DNA of 31,143 nucleotides from positions 1 through 31,143 of IMG/VR virus record IMGVR_UViG_3300045996_004606. One strand, written 5' to 3'. Positions 1 through 8,100 of this stretch are shown piece after piece. The stretch comes from a virus. The notes below the pieces were generated by a model. That model had not been told where the DNA came from and made no database searches. It was given only the letters and a program-made list of their open reading frames with translations. How positions within the stretch are numbered: position 1 is the stretch's first letter; every line of letters begins with the position of its first letter. A program made the translations under genes and the position numbers.

Positions 1-261
1 TCACGGGTGGGCGGCCGGGGCCGGCGGGGTAGAGGCCACTGGGATCGCCAACGCGCTCTGCTGGGCCGCCAGCACCCGCAGCGGTTCCAGCGTGTAGAGC
101 TGCGCTATTGACCAAGCCAGCAAGGCGAGAACCAGGCCGACCATCCCCTTCAGCACCCAGCCCAGCTTCTCATTGATGCCCTTGTAGCGCTCAGCACACA
201 GCTCTTCATGCGCCCTAATCTCGCGATACGCGCCCGCCACCGTCCGCCTCTCCTCGGTCAC
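1..261 (-). CDS. Small single-TM phage membrane protein (lysis cassette)
   Basis: An 86-aa protein with a charged N-terminal helix (EERRTVAGAYREIRAHEEL, then CAERYKGINEKLG), one membrane segment (about residues 39-56, GMVGLVLALLAWSIAQLY) and a Pro/Ala-rich tail. The layout, a short amphipathic helix before one TM helix, is that of XhlA-like or accessory holin proteins found beside lysis genes in alphaproteobacterial phages. I chose the GTG at 261 because AGGAG (269-273) stands 7 nt upstream. A longer reading from GTG 303 would overlap the o-spanin stop (GTGA) but has a weak ribosome site. It is the last gene of the tail fiber-lysis operon inside the window, and its stop codon is the first three bases. 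An exact role in lysis is inferred from position only. Confidence 0.6.
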   Translation of the reverse strand: MTEERRTVAGAYREIRAHEELCAERYKGINEKLGWVLKGMVGLVLALLAWSIAQLYTLEPLRVLAAQQSALAIPVASTPPAPAAHP

Positions 262-299
262 ATCCCTACTCCTCGCAACGGCGCGCGGCCTGTCCCGAT

Positions 300-653
300 T
301 CACTGTTCCAGCAATTGGCGCCACCACGGCCTGGGAGAAGACAACCTAGCCGCGGCAGCCTTCTCCTCGGCCTCGCAGGTGTCGTAGATCCACAGCACCG
401 TGGCCTTGCGCTCGTTGGCCACTTCGAGGCGTCCGGTCTGGGCGTCGCCGAAGGCCACCCACTCACCGACGCTATTGTCAGACGGCGGCGGTGCGCCAAC
501 GACCTCAGCGCGAAGTTGCGGCGGGACCCGGCTGCCGCAGTCCAACGCAACGGGGATGGTCTCGATACGCCGGCCGCCTGCACAGGCTGCGCAGGCCAGC
601 GTCGCCAGTAGCGCCAGCACCGGCGTCGGCGTCCGGTTGGGTAAGAATTTCAT
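300..653 (-). CDS. Rz1-like outer-membrane spanin (o-spanin) lipoprotein
   Basis: A 117-aa protein with a short positively charged start, a hydrophobic stretch (VLALLATLACAAC) ending in a lipobox-like LACAAC, and a Pro-containing soluble part. It begins inside the upstream Rz-like gene in another frame and runs past its end, the classic Rz/Rz1 layout. O-spanins are sorted to the outer membrane and pair with an i-spanin to fuse the two membranes in the final step of Gram-negative lysis. The ATG at 653 has CAGGAG seven to eight nt upstream; an ATG 45 bp further upstream lacks this support and would bury the signal sequence. The soluble part (LDCGSRVPPQLRAEV, GEWVAFGDAQTGRLE) resembles small lysis-cassette proteins of other Caulobacterales prophages, from memory. 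Confidence 0.7.
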   Translation of the reverse strand: MKFLPNRTPTPVLALLATLACAACAGGRRIETIPVALDCGSRVPPQLRAEVVGAPPPSDNSVGEWVAFGDAQTGRLEVANERKATVLWIYDTCEAEEKAAAARLSSPRPWWRQLLEQ

Positions 654-903
654 GTCGGTTCTCCTGATCCGCGTCGGCCACGACCGCCTCCTTCTCACCC
701 TGGATCGCCACCGCCTCGACGGCCGCCTGCGAGGCTGTCTCGCTGGCCCGTGCCACCGCCTGTCCGCCCCTGGCCCTGGCAGCCTCTTCGCTTGCCCTCG
801 CCAATCCTTGGCCTCTGAGGAAGGCCACCAGGGCCGACAACGCCAGCAGGATGCCCAGGCCGATGATCAGGGACAGGGCGTAGCGCCTGAGCAGCGCCGT
901 CAT
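505..903 (-). CDS. Rz-like inner-membrane spanin (i-spanin)
   Basis: A 132-aa protein with an N-terminal membrane anchor (residues 8-29, YALSLIIGLGILLALSALVAFL) followed by an Ala/Glu-rich segment (about 34-75) predicted to be a long periplasmic helix, which is the i-spanin plan. Its ATG overlaps the stop of the upstream L,D-transpeptidase-like gene (ATGA at 900-903), indicating translational coupling. The o-spanin gene starts inside it at 653 in a different frame, so 505-653 encodes two proteins. The C-terminal 50 residues are low in predicted helix, as expected where the sequence is constrained by the overlapping frame. No family-level sequence match is claimed; the call rests on topology and gene arrangement. 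Confidence 0.68.
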   Translation of the reverse strand: MTALLRRYALSLIIGLGILLALSALVAFLRGQGLARASEEAARARGGQAVARASETASQAAVEAVAIQGEKEAVVADADQENRHEILTQPDADAGAGATGDAGLRSLCRRPAYRDHPRCVGLRQPGPAATSR

Positions 904-1271
904 TCCACGACTTCCAGGTCATGGTCGCCGCATTCCCAGATCAGGCGGCGCATCGCGGGCCCCAGAATGATGCAGCCTTCCGAGGCGGCGCCGGCCCGGC
1001 TGTCACCGTGGATGCGGAAAGCTCCTCGCCCCGTGCCGGCGTGGGTGTCGTCCAGCTGGCCGTCGACGGCGTGGAGTTTCAGGGCATAGGGCCCGACGCT
1101 CTTGCTGTCGTAGCGCCCAACGATCTTCCACAGGCCACGAGGGATCGGACCCGTGGCCCGGACGTGCTCCAGGGTGGGGTTGTTTCGGCCGGGCCCCTTG
1201 CCGCTGTAGCCCCTGGCGATGACCTCCCCGTTGCGGCGCAGCTCGCCGGCCGACTGATCCCAGGTCCACAT
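900..1271 (-). CDS. DUF2778/YkuD-like L,D-transpeptidase-fold protein, candidate endolysin
   Basis: A 123-aa protein with an SAGELRRNGEVIARGYSG start, a central GPIPRGLWKI, and a C-terminal motif with His88 (RIHGDS) followed by Ser97-Glu-Gly-Cys100-Ile. The HG...SxGC pattern is the active-site signature of YkuD-type L,D-transpeptidases and of the DUF2778/Tlde1 family, whose Salmonella member is a peptidoglycan-cutting toxin. Placed between holin and spanins, it is the only good candidate for the phage endolysin. It would need the holin to reach the periplasm, because I see no signal peptide or SAR helix. The ATG at 1271 follows the holin stop by one base and has GGAG about 10 nt upstream. An upstream in-frame start at 1328 would add an Arg-rich tail overlapping the holin gene and is rejected. 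Confidence 0.75.
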   Translation of the reverse strand: MWTWDQSAGELRRNGEVIARGYSGKGPGRNNPTLEHVRATGPIPRGLWKIVGRYDSKSVGPYALKLHAVDGQLDDTHAGTGRGAFRIHGDSRAGAASEGCIILGPAMRRLIWECGDHDLEVVE

Positions 1272-1272
1272 C

Positions 1273-1632
1273 TCAGATGATCTCCGTCTTGGTCGGCGTC
1301 TCGACAACGCTCGGCGTCGGCCCACCATGGTCGCGATCGAGATCGGCCGTCAGGCCTTCCCTGCCGACGTTGAGGTTGAGGGTCAGGCCGGTGATGCAGA
1401 TCAGCGCCACCAGCACCAGGAAGCCGGCGATCAGCTGCCCCTGCCCGAGCAGATCCAGTTGCTTGCTGGCGACCACCTCGGGCCAGGGGCCCTTCCAGAT
1501 CACGACGCCATAGCCGGTCAACACCAAGGTCATGGCCATCGCCGCGCCAACCTGCGCCCAACTCCTCGCCGACGCGGCCGCCATCATTCCCGCCCAGATT
1601 CGGCCGGGAAGGCTCCCGAGAGTAGAATGCAT
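1273..1632 (-). CDS. Putative holin (two TM segments)
   Basis: A 119-aa protein with two membrane segments, about residues 30-48 (AAMAMTLVLTGYGVVIW) and 67-85 (LIAGFLVLVALICITGL), separated by a short polar loop, and with a charged acidic C-terminal tail (DLDRDHGG). The size, two-helix topology and place between the tail fiber and the peptidoglycan enzyme suggest a class II-type holin controlling lysis timing. The start ATG overlaps the tail fiber stop (TGATG at 1630-1634), so translation is probably coupled to fiber synthesis. The downstream enzyme starts one base after its stop. I do not recognise a specific family from sequence. Confidence 0.65.
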   Translation of the reverse strand: MHSTLGSLPGRIWAGMMAAASARSWAQVGAAMAMTLVLTGYGVVIWKGPWPEVVASKQLDLLGQGQLIAGFLVLVALICITGLTLNLNVGREGLTADLDRDHGGPTPSVVETPTKTEII

Positions 1633-4226
1633 CAAGCGACTACCAAATCTTCGAGGACGGCCGTCACCAGTGGTTTTGCCTTGTCCTGACCGTTGCCGCT
1701 GCTGTTGCCCCGAAGGTGAAGGTCATCTTCGAAGTCAGTGCTGTTCCAAGTCCACAGCGTGGTGCCAGCCAGGCTGACATAGACGTAGTCTCCAGTTGGG
1801 TCGCTATCAGCCACCATGGCTGCCTCGTATATGTCGCGACCTACCAACTGGTCAGAGGTAGCGAGGTTGCTACCGATGACGCCCAGGATCACCGCCGGAT
1901 TGCCTGTCTCAGCCTTAATCTCCGCAACGAAGGCCTTTGTGTCGGTAATTAGCGTAGCGACGTTGGCAGTGCCAAACCGCGCTTGATCATTGGCAAAGCT
2001 AGCGCCGATCCCATAGATAACGTTGGTTCCGCAGGCCACAGCGGCCCTGACCATATCCTTGTCACTGTGGACCCAGGTAGGCGCCACCCCTATCGTGTCG
2101 AGGCCCGCCTGGTCCCAGCGCTGCTTCATGCGAACTAGCGTCGACCCCGAGAGAGCCCGATTAGTCACAAACAGCGGCCTACTGACGACGCCAGGATTAC
2201 CTTGGTAGTAGAAGGCCGAGGGGCCGCGCGTACCGGCGGGAAAGCCGCTCACGCTGTTGCTGTCGTGATTGTAAATGAAGGCGTTGCGCGTACCTCCGTC
2301 GGCCCATCTAATGGCATTACGATCAATCATCTTCAGAACATCGGCAACAACGTCGTCGGTAGTGGGCGCTTGGCCGAGCCGCATCGCCATGTCGAGGAAG
2401 GTCCCTGAGGGCGCGAGGAGCCCTGCAGAGTTTCCGAACAACTGAAATAGCCGAGCTGAGAATTCCGTATGGCTTGTATTCAGAACGTTTACCGGCTGGC
2501 CATTGACATAGATGCCGCGGAAGCCGTCCCGAGCTACCAGCGTGATGATAGTTGGACCGGCATCTTTCAGGCGGATGTTGGCGCCTGACGCACCCGTATT
2601 GACGGGCCCTGTCACAAGGGAACCATCGCTGTCATTGGTCCCGATGTAGAGCGTGGAAGTCGTTGTCGCGGGCGACAAATCACCAGCTACTTCGGTGCAG
2701 AAAATGCGGTTGTTGATGGTGGCGCCAGTGACGTCCACCATAACATGAACGCACAGATCGTCTATCAGCGTCGCTGCTGGGAAGCTGGGTGCGATCAAAT
2801 GGCCGAAGTTAACGCCGGAGGTCATAATGATCTCCTCGTTGGCGTCGAAGGTAATCGCTCCGCTATAGCTGAGACGTTTCTTAAAGTGCCAGTTGAACGG
2901 CGTATCGGCCATCTCATCGGCCCAGCTCGGCGTATCGCCAAACGGATAGCCTTGAAGCTCGTCATATAGCAGCGTCGGCGTATTGCTTCCGTCGCCGCGC
3001 ACTTGGTAGTCGATAGCGGTCACGCCGTCAGACACAACACCAGATGGGTCGCGGGGAAGAGCCTTCCAGGTGTCGTCGTTGACGGTATCGCTAGTAAGGG
3101 ACGCCGCCGCACCACGGCGAACGTTGGTCGTTCCGACTGCCGTACCTCTAACCTTGAGTGTCAAGTCCCATGCGTCAGCCGGAATTATGTCGTTGAGGAA
3201 TCGGAACGCAGAAGTAGTGGTGTGAAGGCCTTGAACAGCGCTATTCGGCGCAAGGCCGGCCGGACCCAGCGCAGCCTGCTTCGTGATGTTCACGCCACTG
3301 CTGGTGTTGCGGATATCGCCGGTGGTCAAGGCGAATAAGTTCCCGCTGGGAGATGTCAGCGAGCTTTCGTTCGCCATGTACCTACCGCTGTCGAGGAAGG
3401 CGGCCTTTGCGGACAGGACGGCCGTGGGGGTCAAATACCATTGCGGCTGTTCGTAGACTCGGAAGGCACTGGGCAGGCCGCTCCAATCGGCACCGGGAAC
3501 CTTCTGGCGCACCGCATCGCCAGCTGTGCCGGGGTTGCCCCGAAAATTTGCCGCGATGGTCCAGCCATTCGGGTCAGTGACGTACCAACCCTCATCAAAG
3601 CCAGCCAAGGCCGGGACGATGTCGATAAGGGTTCCCCCGCTTATCCCCAGACTATCAGCGACTCCTGCCCCGGCCTGCTCGATGTGGTTGAGTGCCGCGT
3701 TCTTCTGACCAACGATGGCGGCCGAGGCAGACGTCTCGGCCGCCTCCCCCGCCATCGCGACCTGTGCCAGCGCCTCCGCGCCCACTAGGGCAGCGACGTC
3801 GGTGATCAGTTCGTCGCGGGTGCCGAGTGGGAAGGTCACGTCGCCCAGCTCGACCTTGAAGGCCCGATCGACGTCGCGGCGCAGGTCCTGGACGATCAGG
3901 GTCAGGCGGTCCAGGGCGGTCTCGTGGGTCTCGGCCGGGAAGGCGTCGGCGGCGATGTAGTCGGCCGGCTGGACCAGGGCAGTCTCGGTCCACAGCACCA
4001 GGGTCTCGCCGGGCAGGATGGCGCGCGGGGTCGTCGCCTCGCCGCCGCCGGGGTCGTTGGCGCCTTCGACGATGAGGCCCTCGAGCGCCTCGCGCGCACC
4101 GTCGGACGAGACGACCGCCGCCTTGACCTCCGCCGCCGCCAGGAAGCGGAAGGGCACGGGGAACGGACCGGATCCGCCGTCGCCGGCGTAGGCTGAATAG
4201 CGGGGGGACGGGGCGGTGACGGTCAT
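1632..4226 (-). CDS. Tail fiber/spike with T7 gp17-like N-terminus, lectin-like domain and SGNH-type hydrolase domain
   Basis: 864 aa. Residues 1-125 match the virion-anchoring start of podovirus fibers (YSAYAGDGGSGPFPVPFRF, DAFPAETHETALDRLTLI), and a coiled Ala-rich stretch follows to about 190. Residues about 440-615 look like a concanavalin A/LamG beta-sandwich (GFRGIYVNGQPVNVL). Residues about 645-864 carry SGNH-hydrolase-like blocks: HDSNS at 654-658 in place of GDS(L), NRALSG at 689-694, YGIGAS at 738-743 and D834-x-x-H837. This would make a receptor-binding protein that can deacylate surface polysaccharide; the enzyme call is inferred. GC drops clearly after about residue 190 (DNA below 3660), as expected for a swapped receptor-binding module. 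ATG 4226 has GGGAG upstream. It is the first gene after late promoter P1 and overlaps the holin start. Confidence 0.82.
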   Translation of the reverse strand: MTVTAPSPRYSAYAGDGGSGPFPVPFRFLAAAEVKAAVVSSDGAREALEGLIVEGANDPGGGEATTPRAILPGETLVLWTETALVQPADYIAADAFPAETHETALDRLTLIVQDLRRDVDRAFKVELGDVTFPLGTRDELITDVAALVGAEALAQVAMAGEAAETSASAAIVGQKNAALNHIEQAGAGVADSLGISGGTLIDIVPALAGFDEGWYVTDPNGWTIAANFRGNPGTAGDAVRQKVPGADWSGLPSAFRVYEQPQWYLTPTAVLSAKAAFLDSGRYMANESSLTSPSGNLFALTTGDIRNTSSGVNITKQAALGPAGLAPNSAVQGLHTTTSAFRFLNDIIPADAWDLTLKVRGTAVGTTNVRRGAAASLTSDTVNDDTWKALPRDPSGVVSDGVTAIDYQVRGDGSNTPTLLYDELQGYPFGDTPSWADEMADTPFNWHFKKRLSYSGAITFDANEEIIMTSGVNFGHLIAPSFPAATLIDDLCVHVMVDVTGATINNRIFCTEVAGDLSPATTTSTLYIGTNDSDGSLVTGPVNTGASGANIRLKDAGPTIITLVARDGFRGIYVNGQPVNVLNTSHTEFSARLFQLFGNSAGLLAPSGTFLDMAMRLGQAPTTDDVVADVLKMIDRNAIRWADGGTRNAFIYNHDSNSVSGFPAGTRGPSAFYYQGNPGVVSRPLFVTNRALSGSTLVRMKQRWDQAGLDTIGVAPTWVHSDKDMVRAAVACGTNVIYGIGASFANDQARFGTANVATLITDTKAFVAEIKAETGNPAVILGVIGSNLATSDQLVGRDIYEAAMVADSDPTGDYVYVSLAGTTLWTWNSTDFEDDLHLRGNSSGNGQDKAKPLVTAVLEDLVVA

Positions 4227-4381
4227 GCGGCTCCCTCTGGCGCGCCCGGAGACGGGCGGCAGCCTGGTGTGATGGCGGGTGGCGGGCGGCGCGGCTTGTC
4301 CGTCCAGCGACCTCGGCAGGCGAGGCGCGGCGGGTCCGGCGTCAGGGCCGCGATGGCCCTGTTTGAAAGCGATGGGTTGCT

Positions 4382-4427
4382 CCGCTTATCGAAGCGGCGA
4401 AACCATTATCCCACGGCGGGCGGGGAA
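4382..4427 (-). promoter_or_regulatory. Late promoter-like element P1 with 5' hairpin
   Basis: On the minus strand: TTCCCC (-35-like, 4422-4427), an 11-bp spacer, GATAAT (-10, 4405-4410), then the invariant 13-mer CCGCTTCGATAAG. The 13-mer continues into CGG to make a 6-bp hairpin (CCGCTT/AAGCGG, loop CGAT, 4382-4397) at the expected RNA 5' end. It lies 156 bp upstream of the tail fiber ATG and just after the lipoprotein gene. It is one of four copies; the spacing fits Caulobacter housekeeping promoters (TTGACGS-N10-14-GCTANAWC), although this copy's -35 is weak. Confidence 0.7.
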
Positions 4428-4430
4428 AGC

Positions 4431-5009
4431 CTATTTCCGGGTCAGGCGTTCCAGCGCCATCTGGCGATCGATGGTGAAGCTATAGCGACAGAAATACATG
4501 CGGATATCGCCCTCCCAGCCGCCGATCATGGTGTCGATGTCGCAGTCGGACAAACGCCGGCGCCAGCGGCTGCGCATGGTCGATATCCGCTCGGCCATTT
4601 CGGCGTCCGGCGCGGCCGCGGCGGCGCGCCTGAACTGCCGGTCGACGATCCGCTCGAGCCGCCAGGTCGCCCGACTGAAACAGGTCGCCGTCTCCCGGAA
4701 TGACTGGGCCGCCTTCAGGCATGGCTGAACCGTGGGTGACCATCGGGCTTCGATCCTCGGACAGGGCCTGTCGTAGCAGTCGATCGGCATGCGGGCGAGG
4801 ATCGCCGCCCATTGGCGTTCCTCCCTCTCCGCCTGTTCCGCCTCCGCCTTCAAATCGCGCGGCGGGGGCGGGGGCGGCTCGGCCGCCTTCCTGAGCTCCC
4901 TCAGCCGTTGCGGGTCGATGCGGATCGGCTCGCGTTCCTTGGAGCAGCCCATGCCCAGGGCCTGACAAGCCAGCACCAGGGCGACAGCGGCAAGACCCGT
5001 CCAGCGCAT
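4431..5009 (-). CDS. Exported Cys-rich lipoprotein with LprI/DUF1311-like domain
   Basis: 192 aa. It has an N-terminal export signal (LAAVALVLACQALGMGC) with possible lipidation at Cys15 or Cys22, then a Pro/Glu-rich linker. The Cys-rich domain resembles LprI-type lysozyme-inhibitor proteins: CLKAAQSFRETATC, a helical MRSRWRRRLSDC, and a closing WEGDIRMYFC...RQMALERL, which parallels the family's R-W-...-C-...-GG-...-C-...-R-L pattern. The match was made by eye. It is isolated from the phage operon: the preceding gene ends in a terminator (5061-5102) and late promoter P1 begins 4 bp after its stop, so it sits as a stand-alone cargo ('moron') gene. ATG 5009 has a strong GAGGAGAGG. If it binds lysozyme-like enzymes it could protect the lysogen or restrain the phage's own wall hydrolases; this is inference. 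Confidence 0.65.
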   Translation of the reverse strand: MRWTGLAAVALVLACQALGMGCSKEREPIRIDPQRLRELRKAAEPPPPPPRDLKAEAEQAEREERQWAAILARMPIDCYDRPCPRIEARWSPTVQPCLKAAQSFRETATCFSRATWRLERIVDRQFRRAAAAAPDAEMAERISTMRSRWRRRLSDCDIDTMIGGWEGDIRMYFCRYSFTIDRQMALERLTRK

Positions 5010-5060
5010 TTCCTCTCCTCGGTCCGCGGAAGGCTAGCCCACATCGCCGTCGAATGGAAC

Positions 5061-5102
5061 AAAAAAGGAACGGGCGGCAATCAAAAGCTCGCCCGTCCTT
5101 TG
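5061..5102 (-). terminator. Rho-independent terminator of the capsid-tail operon
   Basis: Read on the minus strand, GGACGGGCG pairs with CGCCCGTTCC (one bulged T), around a loop that contains the TGA stop of the wall-hydrolase gene, and is followed by a T-rich run (CCTTTTTTG). It ends the long late operon and isolates the downstream LprI-like gene. Confidence 0.8.
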
Positions 5103-8100
5103 TACTCTTCCTGCAACATCGCCACCGCCCGATCGCGTTCCCTCGCGAATTGGCCGTCCAGGTCATGCCTGGCCTGTGAACCACCCACGATAGCGATCCG
5201 AGCGTCATAGACAGCGACGATCAGGTCGCGTTCCAACTCATAGGCGTTCTGATCGGGGGTCTTGAGCCTGTTCGGCGCCGCCAATCGGGCCTTGAAGTTG
5301 CTCTTGGCCAGAGCCTGATCCAGGATCTGCCGGCGGGCGGAGGTCTTGTGCTGGAGCCAGGTGGAGAACAACACGTCCTGCAGGGTCCACCGTCCGGCGC
5401 CGGCGTCGAAGCCGGTGGCTGTCTTCAACTGGGCCACGGCGGGCTCGTAGTAGATGCGCCGGGCATAGGCGAACTGCGCCCGTGAGAACTCGTCCGGATA
5501 GGCCAGCGCAATAGCCTGCCACGTCTGCTTGAACGCGTCGGTATCGGAGTCCGGGTTCGGCCCGAAGGCGGCGGCGAACGGTTTACCGTCCGCCTTCAGG
5601 AAACTCTCGGCGATGTGGGCGACGCTGTTGAACTGGTAAAGCCCGTACGACCGGCCGCCAGGGTCGCTGGCCGGACTGACCGCGCCCGGATCCGCCCTCG
5701 ATTCCCGCACGGAGGCCAAGCCGCCCAGATTGGGATTCTCCATCGCGCGCGGGTGGCCGCGGTGCTCGCCCCATCGCAAGTCCAGAAGAGAGCGGCGGCT
5801 GAACGGCTGCGCCGGCGAGGGGCTCACCGGCGGCCGGCGCCAGTCGGGCGGCGTGAAGTAGGACCAGGACGCGGGCTCCCTGAACGCGACGTCCTCGCCG
5901 ACGAAAGAGGCCCGATGCAGCAACCCTCCCTGCCCCCAGCCCTCTCCGTCGTCGAAGTCGTCCTCGACCATCCGCCAGTCCTCGCCCGGGCGTTCGGGCG
6001 GCCCCTCCAGGGCGACGAGCAGGCCGGTCAGGTTGCGCACCATCCGGCCAGTCGGCGTATCCAGCCCGGGCGCGGCGACGGTCGGCTCGACGGGCGGCTC
6101 GGCCTCGAACAGCCAGGCCGTCAGGCCCGACCGGGTCATGCCCCGCGAAAGCAGCTCCGCCCCTTGCGGTCTCGGCCCGGCGCCCGGCTCGGCCCGCTCC
6201 TCATCCGATTCACCGGCCTCACCTTCCAGAAGCCAGGATAGCAGGCCCTTGAGAAGGTTTGCGGTGACCAGGCCGACGAAGCCCTCAGACGGCGCCCGCC
6301 GCCACCCCTCGATCAGGTCGCCGCCCCGCTCCCGGGCCACGGCCACGGCGGCGTCCAAAAGTTGCTTGAGCTTGTCGGTCTTCCAGACCTGCCCGGCCTC
6401 GCCGCCGGACAGGGCCGAGCGCGTCTCGGCCGTCACCGCCCGGTCCATGGCCCGCGCGGCGCCGGCATCGGTCCAGCGGGCCGTATCGGTCCGCACCGAT
6501 CGACCGGTCGCCGGCGCGCCGGGCGGGGCCTGCCTGATCTGGGCGGCGATCCGCGCCCGCAGGCCCTCGTCCAGCCCCACCTGCGCCAGTCGCCCGGCCT
6601 GCGCCCGGGCCAGGGGCGAACCGTCCGCCTCGCCGAGGATGGCATGGACCAGCCGCATATCGATCACCCGACCGACGATGCCGTCGGGATCAAGGCTCCA
6701 GGCCTCCGGGTCGGCCATGCGGCCGCCCCTCAGGCTGACGCCGAAGCCGGTCAGGCTGTCGTCGATCGCCCGGGCCGCCAAGGCGGCCTCCAGGGGCGTC
6801 GGCCGCAGGCGGAAGACATCGTCAGCCAGCGGAGACAACCGCTCGGCCAGGGACTGGCCGTATGTCCCGCTCGCCACCCGCCAAGCCGCCGCCTCGGCCA
6901 ACGGCGCCAGGGCGGGGTCCGCCACGATCCGAGGCAGACCGGCCATGCCGTCGCCCGGCGACCGAGCTCGCGCCGGCCGGGGATCAAGCCCGGCAATCAG
7001 GGCGCCGCGGTTCGCTTCCATCCTGGCCATGGCCTCCGGCCCGGCCGCCTGGCGAAGGGCGTCGTCGATGGTCGCGATGTCGGCGATGTCCGGCAACAGC
7101 CCCTCCGACGCGACCCGCTCGGCGCTGTCCTGCAGGACTTCCAGGTCGTCGCTCCACCGTGGCGATCCCGGGACGATCAAGGCGTCGGAGAGTTCCAGAC
7201 GCTGCGCCGCGGGCCGCGCCGCCACCCCCGGCGGCGTCCAAATCTCGGACAACGCCATGGCCAGGTGATCTGCGGGCTTCAGCTGCCCGTCGGTGGCTGA
7301 CCGGCCGCCCGGACCCACCGGCTCGCCGCGTTTGGCCAGGGCGCGGCGAAGGCCCCGCAACGAAACCGACACCTCTTCGACGGCCGCACGCCGCGCCGGA
7401 GACATCTGCGAGGCGGGAAACCCCTCTCCCTTCAAGTCCATCCTGAGGACCGCCAGGCTCTCCTCGCTCAGCCCACCCCGTTCGTCGGCGCCGATCTGGC
7501 GAAGGATCGCCTCCGCCTGTCGCTTGACCAGCGGCTGCGCCTTGGGGTTTCGCGCCTGGTCGGCCAGGTCGCCGCTGATCGCCCGCAAGCTGGCGTCCAG
7601 GGCCAACCCCGGGTCATCGCCGCCCATGGCCTTCACCGCCTGGCCGAAGGCCGGCCGGGCTTCGGCCACGACGATCCGGTCGCCACGCTCCTCCGCGCGC
7701 AACAGCGCCGCCTGGGGATTGTCGACCGAGGTCAGCAGATCCGCGTCCGACCTTTTCAGGCCGGGCGGATCTGGCGTGTCCAGGCTCTTGAGGGCGCCGC
7801 CGGCCAGGGTGGACAGGACCACCGATCCGACCTGGCCGTCACGGTCCATCTGGGTATTGCTGAGCAGGACCTCCGAGGCGGTCGCGGTCAGCGCCTCCTC
7901 CGCGAACCCGCCGGCCACGCGCATCGCCTTGCCGCCCCGCAAGGCCGGGCCGACCCCCGGAAGGGAACTGACATCGACCAAGCCGAAGGCCGTCTTCATC
8001 ACCAGGCCGGAGAAGCCGCTGTCTTCCAGGACCTTCTCATCGTCCTTTTCCAGCTTGAACCGGCGCTTGATCACCTCCGTCTCCTGCGGCGATCGGCTGC

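Noticed and set aside
4382-4427. Late promoters as T7-like single-subunit RNA polymerase promoters
   Set aside because: No such polymerase gene is visible, and the elements have bacterial -35/-10 spacing with a perfect TATAAT in one copy. A polymerase outside the window cannot be excluded.
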